Shown piece by piece: positions 17,983 to 26,724 of a DNA stretch of 62,582 bases. Origin of the DNA: an uncultured Agrococcus sp. (GTDB lineage: Bacteria; Actinomycetota; Actinomycetes; Actinomycetales; Microbacteriaceae); contig NZ_CAMEFJ010000008.1 in assembly GCF_945915485.1 (NCBI RefSeq), positions 1-62,582 on the forward strand. Direction: 5' to 3'. The position numbers and the translations under genes were made by a program. The notes beneath the pieces are model-generated. The model saw only the letters and a list, made by a program, of their open reading frames with translations. It was not told the DNA's origin and did no database searches. Numbering within the stretch: position 1 is the first letter of the stretch; every line of letters starts with the position of its first letter.

Positions 17983-18321
17983 AACAGCAGCGGGTACACC
18001 ACCGAAGATGGCAAGAAGTACGCGGAGCAGTCCATTAGCCTCAGCGGAGCGGTGGAGTGCGGGCACGAGATCTACGCGGGACTCTCCAGCAGCACACTCA
18101 CCGAAGACGTGCTCACGACGGGACAGCGTTCGGGCGGATGGAAGCAGGATCTCCTCTTGCCTCTCTATACGAGAGAAGATGAAGAAGCTGCGCTGTCAAC
18201 CCTGCACTACGTCATCGACGACGGAGTGCTCGTATGGCCGCCCGTTGAGGTCGCCACGGGGCACGCGCTCGAACTGACGAAAGCGCGCTACGTCGGCCCG
18301 GATGCAAACTACGTCGGTTAG
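17983..18321 (+). pseudogene. 5'-truncated relic of a two-segment membrane protein (like 12586)
   Basis: Open from just after a stop at 17977 to 18321, encoding only the soluble C-terminal domain: SGGWKQDLLLPLYT, VIDDGVLVWPPVEV, GPDANYVG. These match GGWKHDCFVRVYRF, FVSDEGVHVWPPLGI and RGHSEANISYT at 12586-13236. The membrane part and a proper start are missing; a GTG at 18052 could start an 89-residue protein but lacks a clear ribosome binding site. Confidence 0.65.
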
Positions 18322-18341
18322 AAGCTGAGAACCGTCTGTGT

Positions 18342-18355
18342 GGGGAGTTCTCCCC
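18342..18355. promoter_or_regulatory. Palindromic operator 3, GGGGAGTTCTCCCC
   Basis: Identical 14-mer; TAGTGT box at 18380-18385, 24 nt downstream. Drives the second WXG100-like gene. Confidence 0.8.
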
Positions 18356-18441
18356 TTTGCACGGTGAGTGGCTCGCTTCTAGTGTTGTGTATGTAAGGGG
18401 CCCGGAGTCGGGCCGGTGTACACATTGAAGGGATGTGAACG

Positions 18442-18726
18442 ATGTCGGATTTCGGCGCCACGTATGACGAGATGGAGTCTGCTGCGAAGCAGTTGGACGA
18501 CGGTAAGGGCGAGATCGACGATCTGCTGGATAAGCTGCAGGGTTACGTTGATGACCTGGTGCAGGACGGCTTCAAGACGGAGAAGGCTTCTGGGAAGTTC
18601 CAGGAGGGCTACCAGGAGTTGACCGAGGGTATGAAGTCCGCCGCTGAGGGTGTGACGGATATGGCCGAGGGTCTGCGTCAGATGGCTCAGGCTATCCGCG
18701 ACCTGGACGACCAGCTCGCCGGCTAA
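18442..18726 (+). CDS. WXG100-like secreted protein, copy 2
   Basis: 94 residues, identical to the product at 13841. The DNA is also almost identical from about 50 nt upstream of the ATG to the stop; I see one synonymous change (CAA/CAG near the end) and TAG versus TAA. Outside that segment the flanks differ apart from the operator. This copy appears monocistronic: own operator-type promoter, the same leader hairpin, and a strong terminator 17 nt after the stop. Near identity indicates a recent duplication or ongoing gene conversion. Confidence 0.85.
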   Translation: MSDFGATYDEMESAAKQLDDGKGEIDDLLDKLQGYVDDLVQDGFKTEKASGKFQEGYQELTEGMKSAAEGVTDMAEGLRQMAQAIRDLDDQLAG

Positions 18727-18742
18727 CTACCGCCAGATTTTC

Positions 18743-18776
18743 CGAAAGCGGGGTTCGTGCGCGAACCCCGCTTTCG
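18743..18776 (+). terminator. Terminator closing the first T7SS island
   Basis: Perfect 15-bp stem CGAAAGCGGGGTTCG / CGAACCCCGCTTTCG with a TGCG loop, preceded by ATTTT; no long T-run follows. Located immediately after the second WXG100-like gene. Confidence 0.7.
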
Positions 18777-19228
18777 CCATCCCGGCTTCTGTTCGTGCAT
18801 TCCACCGCATCGATCGGCCGCAGATGCGCGAGAGCCGTCGCGCTCCTTTCGTCCTGGGCGAGCATCCCTGCCATGATGCGTTACATTCTTGAAAGGAGTT
18901 TCACCGATAGCGGCGTCGCTCTGCGGGTTCACCGAGCGAATGTCCCGTGCTGGGTGAACCCTCACCGACACGCGGGCTTTGGGTAGGCTCATCACACAGC
19001 GAGCAAGAAGGACTGAGATACAACGATGTCGCGAGAACCGGTCGAGCGGAATACCCCGCCTGGATCACCCGAGAGAACCGGGGCCGCAGACGGTATTCGA
19101 CAGTTCAACACTCCTTCACCTGGAGTTCGTGTTCGGGTTCGCGCCTCGCAACGATCGGCCCCTACGCTCGATCGAGTGCCCGCATCCGCCACCATCACCG
19201 CGATCGCCTGCTCTTCAGGCGGTATCGC
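18777..19228. other. Intergenic region before the Ugp-like operon
   Basis: No convincing gene. It holds an inverted repeat GGGTTCACC (18925-18933) / GGTGAACCC (18953-18961) with a 19-nt spacer, 23 nt upstream of a TAGGCT -10-like box at 18984-18989. The repeat may be an operator for the importer operon. The TAGGCT box lacks a good -35. Confidence 0.5.
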
Positions 19229-20167
19229 ATGACGACGAAAGCGCCGGAGCGGACGACGAAGACAAGGGAACGACAGCACCGCAGCGCACGACGGAAGCGG
19301 TCGCGTTGGAACTGGACGCTCTTCCTGCTGTTCGCGGGGCCGAACATCGGATTGATTCTGATGTTCATCTATTACCCGCTGATTGCGAACATCCGATTCT
19401 CGACGCTGAATTGGCGGCTCGGCTCAGACTCCGCGCAGTACATCGGCTTCGACAACTTCGTCCGATTCTTCACGTCGGATACCGGAGTCGAAGTGTGGCG
19501 AGTCACCGGTATCTTCACCATCGCAACCGTTATCGGTTCGATGGTGCTGGGGCTGCTCCTCGCCGTCGTCTTGAACCGCAAGCTCCCGGGGCGAACCGTC
19601 GTGCGCACCGCGGTGTTCTCGCCCTACGTGCTGTCCGGTGTCGGCGTCGGCCTCGTCTGGAGCTTCATCTTCGACCCGAACCTCGGTGTTCTCGGTCACG
19701 TGTTCCGCTTCTTCGGGCAGCGATCGCCCGAGTGGTTCCTCGATCCGGACCTTGCGCTCGTCATGGTCATCGTCGTATACATCTGGAAGAACCTCGGTTA
19801 CTGCGCCGTGATCTTCCTCGCGGGGCTGCAGTCGATCCCCGATGATCTGCTCGAGGCGGCGAGCATCGATAGAGCGGGGTCCGTGCGCCGATTCTTCAAG
19901 GTCGTGCTGCCGCTGCTGAGCCCCACGATGTTCTTCATCCTGATCACGAGCATCCTCAGCTCCATGCAGGCCTTCGACGTGCTGCGCATCATGACTCCGA
20001 CCGGCCACGGCACCAACACCATCCTCTTCGAGGTGTACCTGCAGTCGTTCGGCGCCTACCAGCGAGCCGGATACTCCGCGGCGATCTCCGTCGTGCTGTT
20101 CCTCGTGCTCTTCCTGATCACGGCCGTGCAGATTCGGTACGTCGAGCGGAAGGTGCACTACGCATGA
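19229..20167 (+). CDS. ugpA: ABC importer permease, UgpA/MalF type
   Basis: 312 residues from an ATG after CGGTATCGC; longer in-frame readings begin in implausible low-quality sequence. A basic cytoplasmic N-terminus is followed by six hydrophobic segments starting LFLLFAGPNIGLILMFIYYP. The cytoplasmic EAA loop (EAASIDRAGSVRRFFKVVLPLL) that contacts the ATPase is clear. The partner permease overlaps its end by ATGA. With the binding protein and ATPase downstream this makes a carbohydrate-uptake-1 family importer; the binding protein favours sn-glycerol-3-phosphate or glycerophosphodiesters, although another sugar cannot be excluded. Confidence 0.75.
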   Translation: MTTKAPERTTKTRERQHRSARRKRSRWNWTLFLLFAGPNIGLILMFIYYPLIANIRFSTLNWRLGSDSAQYIGFDNFVRFFTSDTGVEVWRVTGIFTIATVIGSMVLGLLLAVVLNRKLPGRTVVRTAVFSPYVLSGVGVGLVWSFIFDPNLGVLGHVFRFFGQRSPEWFLDPDLALVMVIVVYIWKNLGYCAVIFLAGLQSIPDDLLEAASIDRAGSVRRFFKVVLPLLSPTMFFILITSILSSMQAFDVLRIMTPTGHGTNTILFEVYLQSFGAYQRAGYSAAISVVLFLVLFLITAVQIRYVERKVHYA

Positions 20168-21009
20168 AGCGCGCGCTGAGGCCCAAAGACGTCTGGTCTG
20201 CCATCGCAGGCGGCTACATCCCCATGCTGTTGGCTCTGCTGATCATCGTGCTCCCGCTGCTGTGGATGGTGCTGTCGTCGTTCAAACCCGTCAGCGAAAT
20301 CGTCACGACGACACCCGGACTGCTGCCGGAAGACCCCACTTTCGCGAATTACGAGCAGGTCGCCAGCCGCGTACCGCTCGCGCAGGTATTCCTGAACAGC
20401 ATCATCACGACCGCAGTCGGAGCGACCATCAAAGTCTTCCTCGCGATCACGACGGCGTATGCGCTCGTCTTCATCAACGTTCGTTTCAAGAACCTGATCT
20501 TCCTCGGGATTCTCGTAGCGCTGATGGTGCCGCCAGAGGTTGCGATGCTGCCGAACTACTTGACGGTTTCCGGGCTCGGCGGACGAGATCAACTGTGGGG
20601 CATCATCCTGCCCGGGCTCGGCACGGCATTCGGCACCTTCCTGCTGCGGCAACAGTTCAAAACCGTTCCCTACGCGCTCGTGGAGGCCGCCGAACTCGAC
20701 GGAGCGGGCCACTGGAAGCGCCTCTGGCGGGTCATCGTCCCCGTCACGAAACCCACGATCGCAACGGTTGCGCTCGTCACGATCGTGAACGAGTGGAACA
20801 ACTTCCTGTGGCCGCTCATCATCATCGACTCGACGAACAAGATGACGCTCCCCGTCGGCCTCAATCTGCTCAACTCGATCGAATCCGACACCGCTACCTA
20901 CGGTGTTCTGATGGCGGGCGCCGTGCTCGTGATCGCGCCCGTGCTGATCGTTTTCGCCATGCTTCAGCGTTACATCGTTGCCGGCCTCACCCAGGGCGCC
21001 GTCAAGTGA
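20164..21009 (+). CDS. ugpE: ABC importer permease, UgpE/MalG type
   Basis: 281 residues, ATG overlapping the preceding stop. Six hydrophobic segments, and an EAA loop EAAELDGAGHWKRLWRVIVP followed by PTIATVALVTIVNEWNNFLWP, the typical MalG/UgpE C-terminal signature. Forms the heterodimeric membrane channel with the product at 19229. The binding-protein gene starts 29 nt later behind a perfect AAGGAGG, so it is probably translated much more strongly than the permeases. Confidence 0.78.
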   Translation: MKRALRPKDVWSAIAGGYIPMLLALLIIVLPLLWMVLSSFKPVSEIVTTTPGLLPEDPTFANYEQVASRVPLAQVFLNSIITTAVGATIKVFLAITTAYALVFINVRFKNLIFLGILVALMVPPEVAMLPNYLTVSGLGGRDQLWGIILPGLGTAFGTFLLRQQFKTVPYALVEAAELDGAGHWKRLWRVIVPVTKPTIATVALVTIVNEWNNFLWPLIIIDSTNKMTLPVGLNLLNSIESDTATYGVLMAGAVLVIAPVLIVFAMLQRYIVAGLTQGAVK

Positions 21010-21038
21010 CACTCTCTACAAACAAGGAGGAATCCCTT

Positions 21039-22385
21039 ATGTCCACCACGATCTCACCTCGCAGGCTTCGCCGCGGGATGGCCGCGGGCGCTGCCATCGC
21101 CGCTGCGAGCCTCGTGCTCACCGCATGCGGCCCCACAACCGGTGGCGGCGACGATAACGGAACCGATTCCGACATCGACTACTCGGACATCGAGCCGGCC
21201 GACTCGATCACCTTCTGGACGAACCACCCGGGCGGCTCGATCGACGTCGAGACCGAACTCATCGAGGCGTTCGAAGAGGAGACCGGCATCTCGGTCGACC
21301 ACGTCACCGCCGGAGCCAACTACGAAGAGGTCTCCGAACGCTTCCAGACGGCTCAGGCCTCCGGGGATGTCGGCGACGTCATCGTGCTCTCCGACGCCAC
21401 CTGGTTCCCGAACTACCTGAACGACTCGCTCGCGCCGCTCGACCCGCTGTTCGACGCGATCGACGCCGACACCGGCACGTACGTCGAAGCGCTCTACACC
21501 GACTACCTCTACGAGGACCAGCACTACGGTGCCCCCTTCGCACGCTCGACGCCGCTGTTCTACTACAACGCCGACCACTACGAGGCCGCAGGCCTCACGG
21601 ACGCACCCGAGACCTGGGACGAGATGCTCACGCACGCGCAGGCGCTTTCGGATGCCGATACCGGTGCTTCCCCCTTCGCTTTCCCACCCCAGGCCGAGTA
21701 CCCGGCCTGGACGATGTCGAACCTCGTGTGGAGCCACGGCGGCGCGTGGAGCGACGAGTGGGACTTCTCGTCGCTGACGAGCGACGGCACGATCGAGGCG
21801 CTGGAACTCGCGCAGGGCGTCGTCAACGACGATCTCGCCACCGTCGTCAGCGGTGACCCGGCGACCGACTTCTCCGCCGGTGCGATCAGCCAGGTCGTCG
21901 CATCGACGGGTTCGCTTGGCGGCATCCTCGAGACGGCCGACTTCGAGGTCGGCGTCGGCTTCCTGCCGCTCGGCCCGACAGGAGAGAACGAGGTCGTCCC
22001 GACCGGTGGTGCCGGCCTGAGCATCGCCGACAAGACGACGCCGGAGCGTCAGCTCGCTGCCGCCATGTTCATCGACTTCGTCACGAACGCCGAGAACACC
22101 GCAACGTTCTCGGCAGCCACCGGGTACCTGCCGGTACGCACCGACTCCGACATGAGCGAGGTCTACTCGGAGACCCCGGCGTTCGAGGTCGCCGTGAACC
22201 AGCTCGAGAACGCCCGTTCGCAGGACTTCGCGCGCGTGTTCCTGCCGGGTGGCGATCTGAACCTGTCGCAGGCGCTGCAGCGCATCCTGACGTCCGATGT
22301 CGACGTCACGGATGAGCTCGAGTCGCTGCAGGCGACACTGCAGGATCTCTACGACAGCGATCTCGCACCGTTGCTCGACGAGTAG
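21039..22385 (+). CDS. ugpB: ABC importer substrate-binding lipoprotein, UgpB-like
   Basis: 448 residues; twin-Arg-like/basic start, hydrophobic stretch and lipobox LTAC with Cys30, followed by a Gly/Asp linker. The mature part is a solute-binding fold with FARSTPLFYYN, VASTGSLGGI, GGAGLSI and ATGYLPVR, which parallel positions in E. coli UgpB (STPVLYYN, ASSGSL, GGASL, TGYLP). Anchored outside the membrane, it delivers ligand to the permeases. Ligand assignment to glycerol-3-phosphate or its diesters rests on this resemblance only. Confidence 0.72.
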   Translation: MSTTISPRRLRRGMAAGAAIAAASLVLTACGPTTGGGDDNGTDSDIDYSDIEPADSITFWTNHPGGSIDVETELIEAFEEETGISVDHVTAGANYEEVSERFQTAQASGDVGDVIVLSDATWFPNYLNDSLAPLDPLFDAIDADTGTYVEALYTDYLYEDQHYGAPFARSTPLFYYNADHYEAAGLTDAPETWDEMLTHAQALSDADTGASPFAFPPQAEYPAWTMSNLVWSHGGAWSDEWDFSSLTSDGTIEALELAQGVVNDDLATVVSGDPATDFSAGAISQVVASTGSLGGILETADFEVGVGFLPLGPTGENEVVPTGGAGLSIADKTTPERQLAAAMFIDFVTNAENTATFSAATGYLPVRTDSDMSEVYSETPAFEVAVNQLENARSQDFARVFLPGGDLNLSQALQRILTSDVDVTDELESLQATLQDLYDSDLAPLLDE

Positions 22386-22394
22386 AACATCGTT

Positions 22395-22420
22395 GGGGTC
22401 GGGTCGATGGGCCCGACCCC
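22395..22420 (+). terminator. Intra-operon hairpin after the binding-protein gene
   Basis: GGGGTCGGG / CCCGACCCC stem with an 8-nt loop, no T-run, 10 nt after the stop. Probably protects the 3' end of the abundant binding-protein message and reduces readthrough to the ATPase gene. Confidence 0.55.
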
Positions 22421-22502
22421 ACGAGCAACCGGTCACGCGGCAACTCGCTGCTGCACAGCACGAACCACCGCGATGACCTCATGAAGGAAGGAAGCACCCG
22501 AG

Positions 22503-23621
22503 ATGGACGTCACTCTCAGCGAAGTCGGGTTGAAATATCCCGGTGCCGACCGCAACGCGGTCGAGGACATCGACCTGCACATAACCGACGGCGAGTTCCT
22601 GGTGCTCGTCGGCCCCTCCGGTTGCGGAAAGTCGACGACACTGCGGATGCTCGCGGGCCTCGAACTGCCGACGGAGGGCACGATCTTCTTCGGCGAAGAA
22701 GACGTCACGACGACGCCGGCCGCCGAGCGCGACATCGCCATGGTGTTTCAGAACTACGCCCTCTACCCGCATATGACGGTGGAGAGCAACATGGAGTTCG
22801 CGCTGAAGAACACGCGTGTTCCGAAAGAGGAACGCAAGCGCCGCATCCTCGAGGCCGCGGAGCTGCTCGACATCGACCAGTACCTGAGCAGGAAACCGCG
22901 ACAGCTATCGGGCGGACAGCGTCAGCGCGTCGCGATGGGTCGTGCGATCGTGCGAAACCCGCAGGTCTTCCTCATGGACGAACCACTGTCGAACCTCGAC
23001 GCGAAGCTCAGGGTGCAGACGCGCACGCAGATCTCGCAGCTGCAGCGACGTCTCGGCGTCACGACGGTCTACGTGACGCACGATCAGACCGAAGCGATGA
23101 CCATGGGTGACCGCGTCGTCGTCATGAACGAAGGACGCATCGAGCAGATCGGCACGCCGAAAGAGCTCTACAACCGACCCGAGACACTGTTCGTCGCGAG
23201 CTTCATCGGCTCGCCGACCATGAACCTCCTGCCCGGCAGGGTCGAGTCCGACTCCGGAGGAGGGAAGCGCGTTCGCGTCGGCCGCAACACTCTGCCGGTT
23301 CCTGCCGGATTGCAGTTCGAACACGAGAGTGTCGTCGTCGGCGTTCGCCCCGAGGACCTCGTGCTCCCCGACAGCGATGCACTGGAAGACGCAGAACGCG
23401 AAGACCAGTTCACGATCAACATATCCCTCGTCGAATCCATCGGCTCGGACGTGTACGTCTACGGAACAGCAGGCGGCGCCGATGAGGAGTCCAGGGTCGT
23501 CGCGCGCATCGATAAAGACCTCGAGCCGACCGCGGGCGAGAAACTGACGCTCGCAGCGGATGCTCGAAGGGTGCTGTTCTTCGACGCCGAGACGGAAAAG
23601 CTCGTCGGATCGGGAGCGTAG
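22503..23621 (+). CDS. ugpC: ABC importer ATPase, UgpC/MsmK family
   Basis: 372 residues, ATG behind GAAGGAAGGAAG. Walker A GPSGCGKSTT, Q-loop VFQNYALYPHMTV, signature LSGGQRQRVAMGRAI, Walker B VFLMDEPLSNLD and switch His in YVTHDQTEAM are all present. A C-terminal regulatory TOBE-type domain (~240-372) follows (GSPTMNLLPGRV, VVGVRPEDLVLP). It energises the permease pair encoded upstream. MsmK-type ATPases may serve several importers, so it may not be exclusive to this operon. Confidence 0.85.
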   Translation: MDVTLSEVGLKYPGADRNAVEDIDLHITDGEFLVLVGPSGCGKSTTLRMLAGLELPTEGTIFFGEEDVTTTPAAERDIAMVFQNYALYPHMTVESNMEFALKNTRVPKEERKRRILEAAELLDIDQYLSRKPRQLSGGQRQRVAMGRAIVRNPQVFLMDEPLSNLDAKLRVQTRTQISQLQRRLGVTTVYVTHDQTEAMTMGDRVVVMNEGRIEQIGTPKELYNRPETLFVASFIGSPTMNLLPGRVESDSGGGKRVRVGRNTLPVPAGLQFEHESVVVGVRPEDLVLPDSDALEDAEREDQFTINISLVESIGSDVYVYGTAGGADEESRVVARIDKDLEPTAGEKLTLAADARRVLFFDAETEKLVGSGA

Positions 23622-23768
23622 ACAGCGCCCGCCCTCTGCGCTTCTGCCTCCGCTGGACGGAAGACGCACGCTCAGCGCTGCTTGACAGACGTTTCCGTTC
23701 TCGCACGGCCGGCGTCCTGGAGTAAGTCAACCTCTAAGCTGATGCGGAGAGCGATCGAAGGGGTGCAC

Positions 23769-24902
23769 ATGGCGGGATCACGAATTCGTCGGCGCCGCGC
23801 GGCAACCGGTCGTCGTGTCGCTCCCGATCGCGACCGCGCATCCCGGTGGCCGCTGTCGAACCCGTTCGCGTTCGGATTCCTGTTCGCGCTCGGCGCTCTC
23901 GCCGCGATCGTCCTCGGGCTCGCGGTCTCGAACCTGTCGACGGTAATGATCTCGATCGTGCTCGCACTTTTCGCGGCGCTGGGCCTCGATCCCCTCGTCG
24001 TGATGCTGGAACGCCGCGGCATATCCCGAGCGCTCGCGATCGTCATCGTCTACGTCTCGTTCGCGCTCATCATCGTCGGCATCCTGCTGCTCATCGTGCC
24101 GCAGGTGGTGCGGCAGATCGCGCAGTTCTTCGAGGATGCTCCCGGACTGATCGCCGACGTGCAGCGTGCGGACTGGTTCGCCTGGATGCAGGAGAACCTC
24201 GGCGATGCCATGGCGGGCAGCGTTGCGCAAGTGCACGACTTCATCACGAACCCCGGCAATATCGCAGCCATCAGCGGCGGCGTCCTGCAGGTGGGTGCCA
24301 CGATCGCCCAGACCGTTTCCGGTCTTGTCATCGTGCTTGTGCTGAGCCTGTACTTCCTAGCGGCACTGCCGCGGATGAAGCAGTCGTTCTACCGCCTCGC
24401 GCCCGCCTATTCTCGTGCGCGCGTCGCCGATCTCACCGAGAAGATCACGGGGTCGATCGGCGGTTACCTCATGGGCATGGTGATCCTCGCGACGCTGAAC
24501 GCACTGTTCGTGATGGTGCTGCACTTGGCACTGCAGCTGCCGTTCGCGCTGCTGCTGACGGTGCTCGCGTTCTGCATTACGCTCATCCCGCTGATCGGTT
24601 CTGTTCTCTTCTGGGCCATCGCATCGGTGCTCGCGCTCTTCACGAGCCCTGTCGTGGCGCTGGCGTTCGCGATCATCTATCTGCTCTACATGCAGCTGGA
24701 GGCGTACTGGCTGACGCCGAGGGTCATGAACCGCACCGTTTCGGTGCCCGGTTCGCTCGTGGTCATCGGTGCGCTCGTCGGCGGAACCCTGCTGGGGCTG
24801 CTCGGCGCTCTGGTTGCGATCCCCGTGACGGCATCGCTGCTGCTCATCCTGAATGAAGTCGTGATTCCCAAACAGGACGCCAAGAGACGCAAACGATCGT
24901 AA
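23769..24902 (+). CDS. AI-2E family (PerM-like) membrane protein
   Basis: 377 residues; ATG chosen because GAAGGGG stands 5 nt upstream. Basic N-terminal tail, two segments (FGFLFALGALAAIVLGLAV, VMISIVLALFAALGLDPLV), a soluble central helix region, then further segments with the conserved GSIGGYLMG and LEAYWLTPRVMNRTVSVPG. The family contains the proposed AI-2 exporter TqsA and Na+/H+ antiporter-like members, so transport role is likely but substrate unknown. Monocistronic; a T7SS operator begins 4 nt after its stop. A paralogue lies at 34863. Confidence 0.85.
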   Translation: MAGSRIRRRRAATGRRVAPDRDRASRWPLSNPFAFGFLFALGALAAIVLGLAVSNLSTVMISIVLALFAALGLDPLVVMLERRGISRALAIVIVYVSFALIIVGILLLIVPQVVRQIAQFFEDAPGLIADVQRADWFAWMQENLGDAMAGSVAQVHDFITNPGNIAAISGGVLQVGATIAQTVSGLVIVLVLSLYFLAALPRMKQSFYRLAPAYSRARVADLTEKITGSIGGYLMGMVILATLNALFVMVLHLALQLPFALLLTVLAFCITLIPLIGSVLFWAIASVLALFTSPVVALAFAIIYLLYMQLEAYWLTPRVMNRTVSVPGSLVVIGALVGGTLLGLLGALVAIPVTASLLLILNEVVIPKQDAKRRKRS

Positions 24903-24905
24903 CGA

Positions 24906-24919
24906 GGGGAGTTCTCCCC
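24906..24919. promoter_or_regulatory. Palindromic operator 4, GGGGAGTTCTCCCC
   Basis: Identical 14-mer; TACGCT box at 24944-24949, exactly 24 nt downstream. Promoter for the phosphatase-FHA pair of the second T7SS island. Confidence 0.8.
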
Positions 24920-24992
24920 GGTGCGAAGATCCGTACTCTGCCATACGCTCGTAAACGCCCGGTAAATAAGGCGGACGGATTGGGGACATCCC

Positions 24993-25817
24993 ATGGAGCA
25001 GGAAGTACGGGAGTTTCGTTATCACCACGACGCCGTCAGCCTGCGCTGGAGCGCCGTCACGCACGTGGGGATGCGGAGGCAGCTGAACGAGGACTCCTTC
25101 GATGCATCGTTTCCCGTCTTCCTCGTGGCAGACGGGATGGGCGGTCACGCTGCGGGCGACCGAGCGAGCACTCTCGCCCTGAGCGCGTTCGATCGACTCC
25201 ACGGCAGATCGCTTCCCGAGCCGTACCAGGTGGAGTCGGCCCTCGAACGGTCGTTCGCCGCAGTGCTCGGCTCGGGCGATGAGGGAGCCGGCACAACGCT
25301 CACGGGCGCCGTCGTCACGACAACGGGCAGCGGCATCTACTGGTACCTCGTCAACGTCGGGGACTCGCGCACGTATCTGCTGCAGGACGGTGTCCTCCGG
25401 CAGCTGAGCGTCGATCACTCGGTCGTGCAGGAGATGATCGAGTCGGGTGAGGTAACGCGTGAGGACGCAAGGAGCCATCCGCTGCGCAACGTCATAACGC
25501 GCTCCATCGGCGGTGGCCAGGTAACGCCTCCCGATACGTGGCTCACGCCGGTGCAGAGAAACCAGCGTTTGCTGGTCTGCTCCGACGGGCTCTCCGGTGA
25601 ACTCGACGACGAAGTGCTCGCGCGAGTCCTGCGCTCGCATCCTTCGCCGGCACACGCGACAGCAGAACTGTTGCGGCTTGCGCTGGCTTCCGGCGCACGC
25701 GACAACGTCAGCGTCGTCATCGTCGATGTCGATGCCGTCGATCAGGACGACACGGGCTGGCAGGACACCGATTTCGACCTCATGTTCGACACTGTGCCGC
25801 GTGGCGGTACGCCGTGA
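24993..25817 (+). CDS. PP2C-type Ser/Thr protein phosphatase (PstP/Stp-like), T7SS island 2
   Basis: 274 residues, soluble. Metal-binding motifs of PP2C phosphatases are visible: HVGMRRQLNEDSF, VADGMGGHAAGD, GAGTTLTGAVV, NVGDSRTYLLQDG and a final ARDNVSVVIVD. It should remove phosphate from Ser/Thr, and its promoter palindrome links it to the kinase island at 1-8.7 kb, so it is probably the eraser for that kinase. Unlike typical PstP it has no membrane segment. The stop overlaps the next FHA gene. Confidence 0.92.
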   Translation: MEQEVREFRYHHDAVSLRWSAVTHVGMRRQLNEDSFDASFPVFLVADGMGGHAAGDRASTLALSAFDRLHGRSLPEPYQVESALERSFAAVLGSGDEGAGTTLTGAVVTTTGSGIYWYLVNVGDSRTYLLQDGVLRQLSVDHSVVQEMIESGEVTREDARSHPLRNVITRSIGGGQVTPPDTWLTPVQRNQRLLVCSDGLSGELDDEVLARVLRSHPSPAHATAELLRLALASGARDNVSVVIVDVDAVDQDDTGWQDTDFDLMFDTVPRGGTP

Positions 25818-26644
25818 AGCTGTCGTTCGCACCCGGCAGGGCGTGGTGCATTGCGGGCGAGACCGCCGTCGCCGTGCTTGACCCGGATGCCCCGGTCGCC
25901 GACATCGACCGCGCCCACGACATCGTCGCCCACGGCGGCGGCGCAAGCGAACTCGCGGCCGCCATCGGGCAGAGCGCTCTCGCGGTGGTGTCCACGACGC
26001 ACGGCGTCAACACGCTCTTGCGTTACCGAGGAGTCCCGGCCGTCGTCGATGGCGAACCCCTGAACTCCTCCGGAACCGGTAACGGCGGGGCACCGGCGCC
26101 CGAACTGATCCCGGGGAGTCTGCTCGAACTGGGGAACACGGGATCGCTGGCAGCGGCTGCTCTGCCGTTCCTCGGCGGTGTCACTCGTGTCGCTTCGCTG
26201 CGGGTGACATTCGAGGTCGACGCGACGCCAGGAGTGGTTGCCAGAGCGGCAGAGGTAGGGGCGCCCGAAACCGATGAGCTCTCCGTCTTCACGAGCATCC
26301 CGGGCGACGGGCATCCGGCGCTGGTACTGCAGTCGGGGGAGCGCATCCCGCTCGACCGCGGTGTCCTGGTGGGTAGACGCCCCGAATCGGATCGGGTCGA
26401 CGGAGGGCGCCCTCCGCGGCTGGTGACGGTCGGGGGGCTGAGCATGGTGATATCCCGCACGCATCTGCGCGTCGAATCCACCCAGGGAGGGGTCATGGCG
26501 ACCGATCTCGGCTCCACCAACGGCACGACCGTCTCGCGGCCGGGAACCCTGACGCAGCGCTTGCGGGCCGATGTGCCAACGAGATTGCACGCGGGCGACA
26601 TTCTCGGGCTCGGCGACGGAGTTGCTATAGCGCTCAGCGATTGA
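25814..26644 (+). CDS. FHA-domain protein, T7SS island 2
   Basis: 276 residues from GTG overlapping the phosphatase stop. N-terminal domain MKLSFAPGRAWCIAGETAV resembles that of the product at 683; a linker follows; the C-terminal ~100 residues are an FHA domain (VLVGRRPESD, ISRTHLRV, LGSTNGT). Unlike its paralogue it has no Cys cluster. Presumably reads phosphothreonine marks controlled by the kinase/phosphatase pair. Operator 5 begins 10 nt after the stop, so the next module is a separate transcription unit. Confidence 0.85.
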   Translation: MKLSFAPGRAWCIAGETAVAVLDPDAPVADIDRAHDIVAHGGGASELAAAIGQSALAVVSTTHGVNTLLRYRGVPAVVDGEPLNSSGTGNGGAPAPELIPGSLLELGNTGSLAAAALPFLGGVTRVASLRVTFEVDATPGVVARAAEVGAPETDELSVFTSIPGDGHPALVLQSGERIPLDRGVLVGRRPESDRVDGGRPPRLVTVGGLSMVISRTHLRVESTQGGVMATDLGSTNGTTVSRPGTLTQRLRADVPTRLHAGDILGLGDGVAIALSD

Positions 26645-26653
26645 CCGCCACCA

Positions 26654-26667
26654 GGGGAGTTCTCCCC
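26654..26667. promoter_or_regulatory. Palindromic operator 5, GGGGAGTTCTCCCC
   Basis: Identical 14-mer; TAGGCT box at 26691-26696, 23 nt downstream. Promoter for module C. Confidence 0.8.
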
Positions 26668-26724
26668 TTGGTCGACGTGTCGGGCTTGCTTAGGCTGATC
26701 TCAAGAGCTGACCCGGGAGGAACC

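Noticed and set aside
18979-19845. Large plus-strand ORF before and inside the first permease gene
   Set aside because: Arg/His-rich shadow frame; the permease frame has the hydrophobic segments and EAA loop.
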